From: Ignavibacteriaceae bacterium
Lineage (GTDB): Bacteria > Bacteroidota > Ignavibacteria > Ignavibacteriales > Ignavibacteriaceae
Direction of reading: 5' to 3'
DNA: 6,278 bases
Assembly (NCBI GenBank): GCA_026193755.1
Contig: JAPHUI010000202.1
Coordinates: forward strand, 1 to 6,278
A model generated the notes under the pieces. It ran no database searches. It worked only from the letters and a program-made list of their open reading frames with translations, and was not told the DNA's origin. Both the position numbers and the translations under genes were made by a program. Shown here piece by piece: positions 1 to 6,278 of the stretch (position 1 is the stretch's first letter; each line of letters begins with the position of its first letter).

Positions 1-2518
1 CATTTAATTCAGACGATGTGCCTATAATACCATACAAGTCTAGATTTTCGTCAAACGCTATATCATTAGTTTGTTTGTCTAATCCTGTGTTTCCTATAAA
101 AGTTGTATCGCCTGAAGTTAGGTCAACCTTAAAAATAAGATCCTTATTCACTACAACTGAACGAGTAGTAGCCCAAAGTTCATTAGTTGCTGGATTAAAC
201 GTGACCCCTAAATATGTACCTTCTCCATCAACAACAAAATTAGTTGTACCATTGGTGATATCAATAGTATAAACCTCTCCACTCCTTGTTACTCCATATA
301 AAACACCTGAAGTATCAAATGCTATTCCTGCCATTAAGGAGATATTCAAATTGAAGAGTAAATGAGCATCACCATCGCCTGCGTTAAACTTTACAAGATC
401 GGAACTTGTACTTCCGGTAACAAGACCATACAGTTTTCCATCTAATGGGTTTATTGATATACTCGTAACTTCATCATATAAAGAGGAACCTACAGTTGTG
501 CCTCCTCCGCTCATAGGATCAATAGTAATCAAATCACCATTATTCTGAACCCCGGAAGACGCATAAAAAGTTTTTTCTGAAGCGAGAGTAACATCATAGC
601 CGGTACCGCTTAATTCAATACCAGTAAATTGAGGATCATTCGATGTAACCGGGTAAACAGTGCTAACCTGACCTTCAGCTGTTGGTGAAAAACTAAATTC
701 CAAGGTTAGGGAATCGTAGGTACCTAATGTTACCGGAGAAAAAGTTGTTTCAAGATTAAAGTTTCCGGATGTTGCTGGTATATCAGTAATTGTTAAATCT
801 GCATCTCCGTAATTTGCCAGAATTATTTGAACAGTAGGACTTGTTGTTCCTGTTTCTACATCTCCAAAGTCGTATGAATTAGGAAGTGGATAGACATGTG
901 CACCTGGATATGGAGCTGCTATTAAATGACCTATATAGGTGGACCAGGAATTAGCAACATTAGCATACTCTGTATGTGTAAAAATGCCATGATTATCGGC
1001 AGGATCCAGGTAGATAGCCATATAGTCTCCCCAGCGGTTTCTACCACTTGCTACTTGCTGATAATTACCAAGTCCTTCCTGAATAGCTTCACTCGGACTC
1101 AATCCCGGAGGATCACCATTTGCTTTTGTTGAATAGAATGCTCCCGCATATTCAGAATCTGCAGATCGGGTGAAAGTAACTGCAATGTTATTACTTTCAT
1201 CAACAGCAATTGTTGGGTAAATATAGTAGTAACCAATAGCCCCTAATTCCGCCTGTTCTAAAATACTCACTGTGTTTAGATCAAGAATAACGTATTTAAC
1301 GCTAGCATAATTTACGTTAGCTGTATTTCCAGTTGAATGGGCTATAAACATTTTTCCATCTTTGACAATAGGTGATGTTCTGCAGCCGCTTCCATTCGAT
1401 TCGAGGGGAGTTCCACCACCTAGTTGACCTGCGTTCGGAGTAGTATAATATGTTGTTGAAACAAGCTCTCTTCCCCGCAAACGGGGAGAATTCGAAGTTG
1501 GATTTAGTACTTTATAGAGTACATACCAATTAGCACTAGAAAAATGTGAATAAAAGAAATAACCACCCTGCCCTGCTGTATATGAGAATGTAGGATGGAT
1601 TCCATCAAGAGCTGCCCCTGATGGAGGATTTACGTTTGGTCTCCTGACATCCCAGAAATCCCACCAGGTGACTGGTCCACCGTTACTAGCATATAGTTCA
1701 GCTTTTGAAATAACTCTGATTTTCGAATACTGAAAATATCCCCCAAACTGGAAACATCTGGTTGAGATATAAATTGCTTCATCGTCAAAACCTAATTGAG
1801 GATAATCACCCCAGGTATTTGATTGAATTGTACCATGCTTTTTGGTATCGAAACGATAAACATACCATGTACCTATAGGATCATCATCATCTGAATAAGC
1901 AACCAAATTTGAAGATGTTTGATTACTATTATTAGCTTGCAGATAATTAATGATCCACCTGCCTGCAAAATGATCGTAAATTACTTGTCCATCTCCCCCT
2001 TCTTCTGGTGAAACAGGCGCATACCATGCTGCAACACTAATTGTCTTTAGAATATTTCCTTGCTTATCAAATATTCTAAAGAAAGAGGGAAATCCATTTA
2101 CAGTAGCAATTATATGATTTGGACCGACCGCCATAGATGGATCTGGAGGAACTGCATTTGTCGCACCAAAACCTGGAAATTTATCTAACAAAACACTTCC
2201 ACCGTTAAGAGCAAGGTTCGGATTTTCGTTTTTACCCGCATTGGTATCTTCTACATATACATATGGAGGTAACTTAGATTGATCAACATCTTCAATCATT
2301 GGTTCTGCAACAAATTCGTTATTCGCAGGATTAATTTCTCTTGGTTCTTGACTGGGAATAATTTGTACATTCGTCGGAAAATTATCAGTAGTCTGCATTG
2401 CACCATTTGCAACATTTCCTTGTGATGGTCCCTGATGGTAAATAGAATCAAGTTGTCCAAATGCTATAATTGAGAAAGAAAATAAAAACACACTTACTAG
2501 TAAAAAACTGCTTTTCAT
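1..2518 (-). CDS. Large secreted multidomain surface protein (5' part, cut by left edge), ASH/choice-of-anchor D domain plus propeller-type repeats
   Basis: The frame is open from an ATG at 2518 to base 1: 839 codons without a stop, so the C-terminus is outside the window. The start is supported by an AAAAGGG site 7 bases upstream and by a signal peptide directly after it (MKSS, then a hydrophobic stretch to about residue 19, likely cleavage after A-F-G21 before Gln22). Residues about 22-105 are a Pro/Asn/Glu-rich linker. Residues about 108-535 look like a beta-propeller-type extracellular domain, with a PPDPSMAVGPNH motif at 124-135, an Asp run at 210-213 and an RWGDY motif ending at Y499. 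Residues about 545-640 form an immunoglobulin-like ASH/choice-of-anchor D domain (DFGDVETGTTS from 550, ending ELSGTG). Residues 684-839 carry about four LYG-type repeats. No catalytic motif is visible. The architecture resembles surface proteins exported by the type IX system in Bacteroidota and Ignavibacteria, but the sorting domain that would prove this is not in view. Specific function unknown. Confidence 0.9.
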   Translation of the reverse strand, partial: MKSSFLLVSVFLFSFSIIAFGQLDSIYHQGPSQGNVANGAMQTTDNFPTNVQIIPSQEPREINPANNEFVAEPMIEDVDQSKLPPYVYVEDTNAGKNENPNLALNGGSVLLDKFPGFGATNAVPPDPSMAVGPNHIIATVNGFPSFFRIFDKQGNILKTISVAAWYAPVSPEEGGDGQVIYDHFAGRWIINYLQANNSNQTSSNLVAYSDDDDPIGTWYVYRFDTKKHGTIQSNTWGDYPQLGFDDEAIYISTRCFQFGGYFQYSKIRVISKAELYASNGGPVTWWDFWDVRRPNVNPPSGAALDGIHPTFSYTAGQGGYFFYSHFSSANWYVLYKVLNPTSNSPRLRGRELVSTTYYTTPNAGQLGGGTPLESNGSGCRTSPIVKDGKMFIAHSTGNTANVNYASVKYVILDLNTVSILEQAELGAIGYYYIYPTIAVDESNNIAVTFTRSADSEYAGAFYSTKANGDPPGLSPSEAIQEGLGNYQQVASGRNRWGDYMAIYLDPADNHGIFTHTEYANVANSWSTYIGHLIAAPYPGAHVYPLPNSYDFGDVETGTTSPTVQIILANYGDADLTITDIPATSGNFNLETTFSPVTLGTYDSLTLEFSFSPTAEGQVSTVYPVTSNDPQFTGIELSGTGYDVTLASEKTFYASSGVQNNGDLITIDPMSGGGTTVGSSLYDEVTSISINPLDGKLYGLVTGSTSSDLVKFNAGDGDAHLLFNLNISLMAGIAFDTSGVLYGVTRSGEVYTIDITNGTTNFVVDGEGTYLGVTFNPATNELWATTRSVVVNKDLIFKVDLTSGDTTFIGNTGLDKQTNDIAFDENLDLYGIIGTSSELN
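1471..1488. repeat. GC-rich hairpin inside the secreted-protein gene
   Basis: A short inverted repeat, TTCCCCG-CAAA-CGGGGAG on the plus strand, gives six Watson-Crick pairs plus one G-T pair around a four-base loop. It stands out as a GC-rich patch in AT-rich surroundings. It is in frame and encodes Pro-Arg-Leu-Arg-Gly-Arg between a Thr/Ser/Asn-rich stretch and a Thr/Tyr-rich stretch. It could be a small palindromic element inserted in a surface loop or a chance codon arrangement; one copy cannot tell. Confidence 0.4.
2044..2082. repeat. Perfect 14-base inverted repeat with 11-base loop inside the secreted-protein gene
   Basis: The left arm at 2044-2057 (TCTTTAGAATATTT) is the exact reverse complement of the right arm at 2069-2082 (AAATATTCTAAAGA), with an 11-base spacer between them. 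It lies about 440-475 bases into the coding sequence and encodes residues around RIFDKQGNILK. The transcript could fold into a long AU-rich stem here. There is no T-run after it to suggest termination, and its role, if any, is unknown. Confidence 0.6.
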
Positions 2519-2525
2519 ATTTATA

Positions 2526-2532
2526 CCCTTTT
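2526..2532 (-). promoter_or_regulatory. Ribosome binding site of the secreted-protein gene
   Basis: On the minus strand AAAAGGG is followed by seven bases and then the ATG at 2518. With the signal peptide that follows, this purine-rich site fixes the start of the large secreted protein. Confidence 0.55.
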
Positions 2533-2582
2533 GATTTTTTAAGTAAATATCTATACGAAGTTAAAGATAATGAGAATATAAT

Positions 2583-2612
2583 TCAATTTAAGTAATTACC
2601 CCGTTTAACAAA
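2583..2612 (-). promoter_or_regulatory. Possible Bacteroidota-type promoter for the secreted-protein gene
   Basis: The 124 bases between the cytochrome gene stop and the secreted-protein start (2519-2642) contain no gene. On the minus strand they hold TTTG (2612-2609), 18 bases, then TAAATTGA (2590-2583). This resembles the Bacteroidota -33 TTTG / -7 TAnnTTTG pattern, with a slightly short spacing and an imperfect -7 box. Transcription would start roughly 60 bases before the ATG. In DNA this AT-rich such matches arise easily, so it is only a candidate; the gene could also be reached by read-through from the oxidase operon. Confidence 0.25.
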
Positions 2613-2642
2613 TAATGCGAAGATATCATTTGTAAAAGATTA

Positions 2643-3989
2643 TTATTTATTTTTTTCATTATAGGTCTCTAACAAATACTTTGCAACAGCTTCTGCTTCA
2701 TTTGGTTTCAGTCCGGGATTAGGCATCGGAGGATAATCAGGATTTACTTTTACAGGATTACGAATAAATGCAACTAACTGTGCTTCCTTACCAACATACT
2801 TAGGTATAACATCTTTATGTGGAGGACCGACAATTTTTTTATCCCAGGCATGGCAGGCGCCACATTTAACCTGATAAATTTCAGCGGCATTTATCTGTAC
2901 AGTTTTTCCTTCACCTTTTAATTCTGCATAATATTTATCGAATTGTGCACTTAAAATCGCACTATGGAATTTGGTTGATGTAGCCATCGCTTTCTGATCA
3001 CTGATAATAAACGCAGCTATTGAAAATATTGTTGTTAAAAATAAAAGTGATGCAACCGTACCTTTTATTTCTTTCGTTAGCATGTAAAGGAAATGATACC
3101 CTAAAAAGAGTAGTCCCAGAGAAATTATTGCATATGTAAATACAGGTCCGGTTAGCGAATCATTTGGCAATCCAAATAAACTAGTCAATAAGAAAAACGG
3201 AATTAAGATAGCAGAGTAGAATGTTAGCCTTACAATTTTTTGCTTCACAAAAACTGAGTATTCTTCATCTTTGATTCTTTTATTTTTTTCATCTTCGAGG
3301 AATGTAAAAAGAACCATTCCGCCTGTAAGTGTAAGTGAAAACAAAATGTATAGAACTAATCGTGACAACACTTTCCAATAAAATAATCCACTAATAAAAC
3401 CACTAATATCCCAATCCCTATAGAGCGATGGTATCGTAATTGCGGTGATAAAAAACCACATTCCCAAAAACAGAAAAATAATACCTGCTACACCAGCTTT
3501 GTCACTAATTCGCTGACTTTCATTACTCAATAAATCGATATCTTCAACAACTCCCTGATCAGAAAGTTGGTTTTTTGAAATTGAATTAAAAATTCTATTG
3601 AAAGAAAGTGAATATCTATAACTGTACACGAACACAAGCGCAATGATTATTAAGATGAGCGATAAGGCAAGGTAATCAAGATTAGTTACTTTAGAATTCT
3701 GCAGAAGCTGAGAATAAATCAACAGCGCAGTAATTACTGGAACTATTCCAAGTATCAAACCAACGCTTTTATTAATCGTTGTAATTTCTACTATTTCTTT
3801 CGCAAACCTGAAATAATATTTACCATTTTCCTTCCCTGCTTTATTTTTATAAATCACCGAAGTAAGTACTCCACCAAAGACCACACCTATAAATGGAATG
3901 AAAAGAAAAAGAACAACAAGAAGCATATAGTGAAGAAGTTCTATATGCTCCGCTGATTGTGGTAAAACGAAATTATTTAGAAATTCCAT
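2643..3989 (-). CDS. Polytopic membrane protein with C-terminal monohaem cytochrome c domain
   Basis: The product has 448 residues. Residues about 17-330 contain around eight hydrophobic segments (near 17-46, 74-96, 103-125, 165-187, 205-231, 255-275, 283-305 and 310-330). I do not recognise this part as a named family. The C-terminal domain, about 365-445, is a class I-type cytochrome c: a haem-attachment C376-G-A-C379-H380, a GPP segment at 388-390, and a likely axial Met422 in YPPMPNPG, followed by a final helix. The haem domain must face the periplasm, so an even number of helices would put both ends outside. There is no separate signal peptide; the first helix would act as anchor. The ATG is about 15 bases after the haem O synthase stop, with only a weak ribosome site. 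Position at the end of the oxidase operon, and the lack of a cytochrome domain on subunit II, suggest it passes electrons to CuA. That role is inferred. His residues near the membrane (H15, H20, H299) might bind another haem, but this is speculative. Confidence 0.9.
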   Translation of the reverse strand: MEFLNNFVLPQSAEHIELLHYMLLVVLFLFIPFIGVVFGGVLTSVIYKNKAGKENGKYYFRFAKEIVEITTINKSVGLILGIVPVITALLIYSQLLQNSKVTNLDYLALSLILIIIALVFVYSYRYSLSFNRIFNSISKNQLSDQGVVEDIDLLSNESQRISDKAGVAGIIFLFLGMWFFITAITIPSLYRDWDISGFISGLFYWKVLSRLVLYILFSLTLTGGMVLFTFLEDEKNKRIKDEEYSVFVKQKIVRLTFYSAILIPFFLLTSLFGLPNDSLTGPVFTYAIISLGLLFLGYHFLYMLTKEIKGTVASLLFLTTIFSIAAFIISDQKAMATSTKFHSAILSAQFDKYYAELKGEGKTVQINAAEIYQVKCGACHAWDKKIVGPPHKDVIPKYVGKEAQLVAFIRNPVKVNPDYPPMPNPGLKPNEAEAVAKYLLETYNEKNK

Positions 3990-4004
3990 TTAGATTATTT
4001 CTGT

Positions 4005-4940
4005 TTAAAAAATTAGTTTGTTAATTGAAACCATAAACACAACGAAAAGTGCAAAGTAATTTATATATCCAAAGGTTAATCGGAATACTGTTAAATCTTC
4101 AGTATCGGTTAAAAGTTTAAAGGCTTTCCAGGTAAGCCAGATGCAGCTTAGAAATAATGCGAAACTAATCCAAATATCCGTAACCAAACCGAAGAGTGTA
4201 ATAATAAAGCCAGTTACCGCAGTTGAAGTTATCCATACAAAAGTAATTCTTGATAATTGTTCCCTGCTGAAAATCTGGGTGAGTGTTGGAAAACCTGCTC
4301 TGCGATAATCTTTATCCATCACTAAGAGTAATAGCCAGAAATGTGGTATCTGCCAAACAAAAAAGAAAAAAGCAATAGCTAAAATCTGCGGATCAACTAA
4401 TTTACCACCGGCTGCAACCCAACCAATAACCGGAGGAATTGCTCCAACCAAAGAACCGGGTACAATTGCAAAAGCTGTTTTACGCTTCAGCAAAGTATAA
4501 ACAAAATTATACCAGATAAGATTTAATAAACCAAATCCAAGAGCCAAAAGATTTGAACCGATTAGTAAAACAACTGAGCCTGAAATAACTAATAAAACTG
4601 AAATCAATAATGCATTTTTTGATGTGATTCTGCCTGAAGGAATTGGTCTGTTCTTTGTACGATCCATCATCGCGTCAAATTCTTTTTCCTGGTGATGATT
4701 CAGTACTGCAGAGCCAAATGCAAGCAAAAGAACTCCGAACAGAACAGGAATAATTTGAAAATCAATTTTACCTGCAGCAGCAATATAACCGAATGCGGTA
4801 GTCAAAGTAACAAAAGAAGTTATTCTGACTTTAGTTAATTCGGAGAATATTTTAATGTCTTTATTCAAACTTATATTTTTTAATAGTTTAGTTATCCATC
4901 TGGTTGACTTTAACTGTATCTTTTGGTTCAAACTCAGCAT
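4005..4940 (-). CDS. ctaB: Protohaem IX farnesyltransferase (haem O synthase)
   Basis: This is a UbiA-superfamily integral membrane prenyltransferase that adds a farnesyl group to haem B to give haem O, the precursor of haem A for the oxidase encoded next to it. Numbered from the ATG at 4940 (311 residues), the prenyl-diphosphate/Mg site is N81-x3-E85-x3-D89-x2-M-x-R94-T-x2-R98-P. Then come YTLLKRKT (148-155), the GAIPPVIGW loop (166-174), WQIPHFW (196-202) and the second acidic loop DKDYRRAGFP (209-218), all typical of CtaB/CyoE. There are about nine hydrophobic segments. The usual TKPR near the first helix is TKVR here. The frame extends four codons further to a TTG at 4952. I prefer the ATG at 4940, which overlaps the end of subunit II by 53 bases; a TTG at 4868 would remove the overlap but has no visible ribosome site. 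The overlap suggests translational coupling to subunit II. Confidence 0.93.
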   Translation of the reverse strand: MLSLNQKIQLKSTRWITKLLKNISLNKDIKIFSELTKVRITSFVTLTTAFGYIAAAGKIDFQIIPVLFGVLLLAFGSAVLNHHQEKEFDAMMDRTKNRPIPSGRITSKNALLISVLLVISGSVVLLIGSNLLALGFGLLNLIWYNFVYTLLKRKTAFAIVPGSLVGAIPPVIGWVAAGGKLVDPQILAIAFFFFVWQIPHFWLLLLVMDKDYRRAGFPTLTQIFSREQLSRITFVWITSTAVTGFIITLFGLVTDIWISFALFLSCIWLTWKAFKLLTDTEDLTVFRLTFGYINYFALFVVFMVSINKLIF

Positions 4941-5529
4941 TCCATTTATCAAACTCTTTTTGATCCAATACTACTATCCTGGAATACATATGTGAATGAT
5001 TAAGTCCGCAATATTCCGCACAGGCAATCGGATATCTACCCGTTTTTTTTGCTTCAAACCAGGCTATTCTCTCTCTATTCGGATAGACATCTTTTTTTAT
5101 TCTGAATGCAGGAATAAAAAAGGCATGGTTAACGTCATTAGAATGCATAGTTAATTTAATAGGTGTATTTACCGGAACATAGAGGGTATCAGTATTTCTG
5201 CCATTTTCATATTGAAAACTCCACTTCCACATCTGTGCTGTAACGTTAATAGGCATAGCGCCTTCAGGGACATTTACCATTTCTTCATAGCCTTGCCATC
5301 CAAACCAGAATAAAATGAGAACCAGAATTGTAGGAATGGCTGTCCAGGTAATCTCCAAACCAACGTTTCCGTGAATATTCTTACCCTTTGGATGTCTTTT
5401 CCTGTTATACTTAAAAACAAAATAAAGCATCAGGAAAGTATTGAGAACAAGAAAGAAAACAGATACAATAAGTGTGAATAAAAACGTTCTGTCAGTTGAA
5501 TTTACAAAATTTGAAACACCATCAAACAT
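4888..5529 (-). CDS. coxB: Cytochrome c oxidase subunit II (CuA-binding)
   Basis: This 213-residue subunit receives electrons from cytochrome c at the periplasmic CuA centre and passes them to subunit I. It has two N-terminal transmembrane helices (about 17-40 and 62-79) followed by a cupredoxin domain. All CuA ligands are present: H135, C170, E172 (backbone carbonyl), C174, H178 and M181 in CAEYCGLNHSHM. W101 in MWKWSFQY matches the electron-entry tryptophan. E59 in EITWT matches the subunit II glutamate at the K-channel mouth of A-type oxidases. Intact CuA marks it as a cytochrome c oxidase, not a quinol oxidase. It ends soon after the CuA domain, with no fused haem c domain, so this is not a caa3-type subunit II. 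AAGGA, eight bases before the ATG, is a good ribosome site and overlaps the subunit IV stop. There is no obvious cleaved signal peptide. The conserved D-x-x-P-G after the first CuA His reads DVYPN here. Confidence 0.96.
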   Translation of the reverse strand: MFDGVSNFVNSTDRTFLFTLIVSVFFLVLNTFLMLYFVFKYNRKRHPKGKNIHGNVGLEITWTAIPTILVLILFWFGWQGYEEMVNVPEGAMPINVTAQMWKWSFQYENGRNTDTLYVPVNTPIKLTMHSNDVNHAFFIPAFRIKKDVYPNRERIAWFEAKKTGRYPIACAEYCGLNHSHMYSRIVVLDQKEFDKWNAEFEPKDTVKVNQMDN

Positions 5530-5540
5530 CTAAAAAATCC

Positions 5541-5834
5541 TTAATGGAAAGAGTAATCGGTAAAAAGTAAAATAAACGAAATTATCAAAAAGAGTAAAGC
5601 AACGAATACAAAAACTCTGAAAGCTTTACTCTCGCTTCTAAGATGCATAAAAATTGTGAGCACAAGATATGCTTTAACTGAAGCTATAATTAAAGCCGTA
5701 GCTACAGTGAATCTTCCTATGTTCATCCCTGCAATTGTAACTGTTATAGCTGTCAGAGCCAAAAGTGCGAGCCAGACAAGAATATAAATTCCGTATCCGT
5801 GTGAATGCTCGTGGTAATAATCGTGTTTCTCCAT
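5541..5834 (-). CDS. Cytochrome c oxidase subunit IV, prokaryotic type (COX4_pro/CtaF-like)
   Basis: This small accessory subunit of bacterial haem-copper oxidases (97 residues) is usually linked to assembly or stability of the CuB site or complex, not catalysis. It has a His-rich cytoplasmic N-terminus (H4, H8, H10, H12) and three transmembrane helices, about 15-36, 40-61 and 72-92. The family signature is visible in the second helix: A-x-I-I-A-S-V-K54-A-Y, then F62-M63-H64-L65-R. Length and helix number match the family. The ATG follows the subunit III stop by nine bases, with an AAGGA/AGG ribosome site lying across that junction, and its own stop overlaps the ribosome site of subunit II. 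It is therefore embedded between subunits III and II of the same operon, which strongly supports the assignment. Confidence 0.93.
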   Translation of the reverse strand: MEKHDYYHEHSHGYGIYILVWLALLALTAITVTIAGMNIGRFTVATALIIASVKAYLVLTIFMHLRSESKAFRVFVFVALLFLIISFILLFTDYSFH

Positions 5835-5843
5835 TTGCCTTCC

Positions 5844-6278
5844 TTACGTAATCAAATAAAATAGTGGGAACAAGAATATCCAGATAATGTCTACAAGGTG
5901 CCAGTATAAACCAATGTTTTCCAAACGAACATAATTATTATGAGTAATTATACCTTTCCTTGTCATTCTTGCCATTATTGCGATTAAAAACATACCAACT
6001 ATAACGTGAACGCCGTGAAGTCCTGTCATTACATAATACAAACCAAAAAATAAAATCTCGCCTGAACTCCTCGAAAGCAGCTCTTCACTTCCGGGATAAA
6101 TTCCATGATGAATTTTTGCTGTCCATTCAAAGTACTTATTAATTAAAAAGAAGAGTGCAAGAACAATTGTAATAATCTGTAGTACCAGCGATAATGTTTT
6201 CTGATTTCTTTGGATTGCAACAATTGAAAGCGCCATCGTCATACTGCTTGTTAGAAGAACTGCTGTGTTGAATGCCCC
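5844..6278 (-). CDS. coxC: Cytochrome c oxidase subunit III (3' part, cut by right edge)
   Basis: The last 144 codons are visible; the frame runs in from the right edge without a start. An internal ATG at 6242 is not the start, because the twelve codons before it (GAFNTAVLLTSS) continue the conserved helix NTAVLLTSSMTMA of subunit III. The visible part holds about four transmembrane helices, apparently helices 2-5 of the short five-helix form (about 200 residues, CyoC-like), so roughly 50-60 residues are missing. Family signatures are KYFEW after the second visible helix, TGLHGVHVIVGM in the third, and the terminal GLYWHLVDIIWIFLFPL. The subunit has no redox centre; it binds subunit I and supports proton uptake and stability of the oxidase. 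The stop lies nine bases before subunit IV. The symbol follows the aa3-type nomenclature because the neighbouring subunit II has CuA. Confidence 0.93.
   Translation of the reverse strand, partial: GAFNTAVLLTSSMTMALSIVAIQRNQKTLSLVLQIITIVLALFFLINKYFEWTAKIHHGIYPGSEELLSRSSGEILFFGLYYVMTGLHGVHVIVGMFLIAIMARMTRKGIITHNNYVRLENIGLYWHLVDIIWIFLFPLFYLIT

Noticed and set aside
18..272. Plus-strand open frame of 84 codons
   Set aside because: It lies antisense inside the continuous 839-codon secreted-protein frame, shows no ribosome site or family resemblance, and is best read as a shadow.
926..1132. Plus-strand open frame of 68 codons
   Set aside because: It is antisense to the secreted-protein gene over the conserved RWGDY region, with no signs of a real protein.
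2608..2633. Hairpin after the cytochrome gene as a terminator (ACAAATGAT / ATTATTTGT on the minus strand, 8-base loop)
   Set aside because: The stem is nine pairs including one G-T, nearly all A-T, and is followed by TAAACGGGG instead of a T-run. It also overlaps the candidate promoter. It does not meet the standard for an intrinsic terminator.
4888..5529. Subunit II as a quinol oxidase (CyoA) or nitrous oxide reductase CuA domain
   Set aside because: CyoA lacks the CuA ligands, which are all present here. The two N-terminal helices with EITWT and the neighbouring subunits III and IV fit cytochrome c oxidase, not N2O reductase.
6240..6242. ATG at 6242 as the start of subunit III
   Set aside because: The codons upstream continue the conserved NTAVLLTSS helix to the window edge, so the ATG is internal and the gene is cut.
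1..6278. CRISPR array, tRNA/rRNA, insertion sequence, defence or phage genes
   Set aside because: No regularly spaced direct repeats, no recognisable RNA gene, and no transposase or other mobile-element protein in any frame I read.

Overview
The window is AT-rich and every supportable gene lies on the minus strand, so transcription runs from high to low coordinates. It holds two blocks: the downstream part of an aerobic respiratory (haem-copper oxidase) operon, from about 2643 to the right edge, and the first 839 codons of a large secreted protein, from 2518 to the left edge.

Oxidase block, in transcription order: cytochrome c oxidase subunit III (cut by the right edge), subunit IV, the CuA-bearing subunit II, protohaem IX farnesyltransferase (haem O synthase, ctaB/cyoE type), and an unusual polytopic membrane protein that ends in a single-haem cytochrome c domain. 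Spacing is tight throughout: gaps of 9, 11 and about 15 bases, and a coding overlap between subunit II and the haem O synthase gene. This looks like one transcription unit. Subunit I (coxA) is not in view and may lie beyond the right edge. Together the genes make a membrane O2 reductase that accepts electrons from cytochrome c through CuA, a step of its haem cofactor synthesis, and a probable membrane-tethered cytochrome c partner. Subunit II has no fused cytochrome c domain, which makes the separate cytochrome-bearing membrane protein the most interesting gene of this block.

Secreted-protein block: after a 124-base intergenic region with a possible Bacteroidota-type promoter comes a long frame with no stop codon from 2518 to base 1. 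It has a clear signal peptide, a large propeller-like N-terminal region, an ASH/choice-of-anchor-D type immunoglobulin-like domain, and about four propeller-type repeats running off the edge. Two conspicuous inverted repeats lie inside this coding sequence.

Organism: low GC, weak or partial Shine-Dalgarno sites, a signal peptide with Gln after the likely cleavage site, and large multidomain surface proteins of a kind often exported by the type IX system suggest the Bacteroidota/Ignavibacteriota/Chlorobiota group. An Ignavibacteria-like aerobe or facultative anaerobe is my best guess, from general features rather than a database match. I see no tRNA, rRNA, CRISPR array, transposase or phage gene, and no complete undescribed system. 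The best leads are the membrane/cytochrome c fusion protein and the uncharacterised secreted protein.
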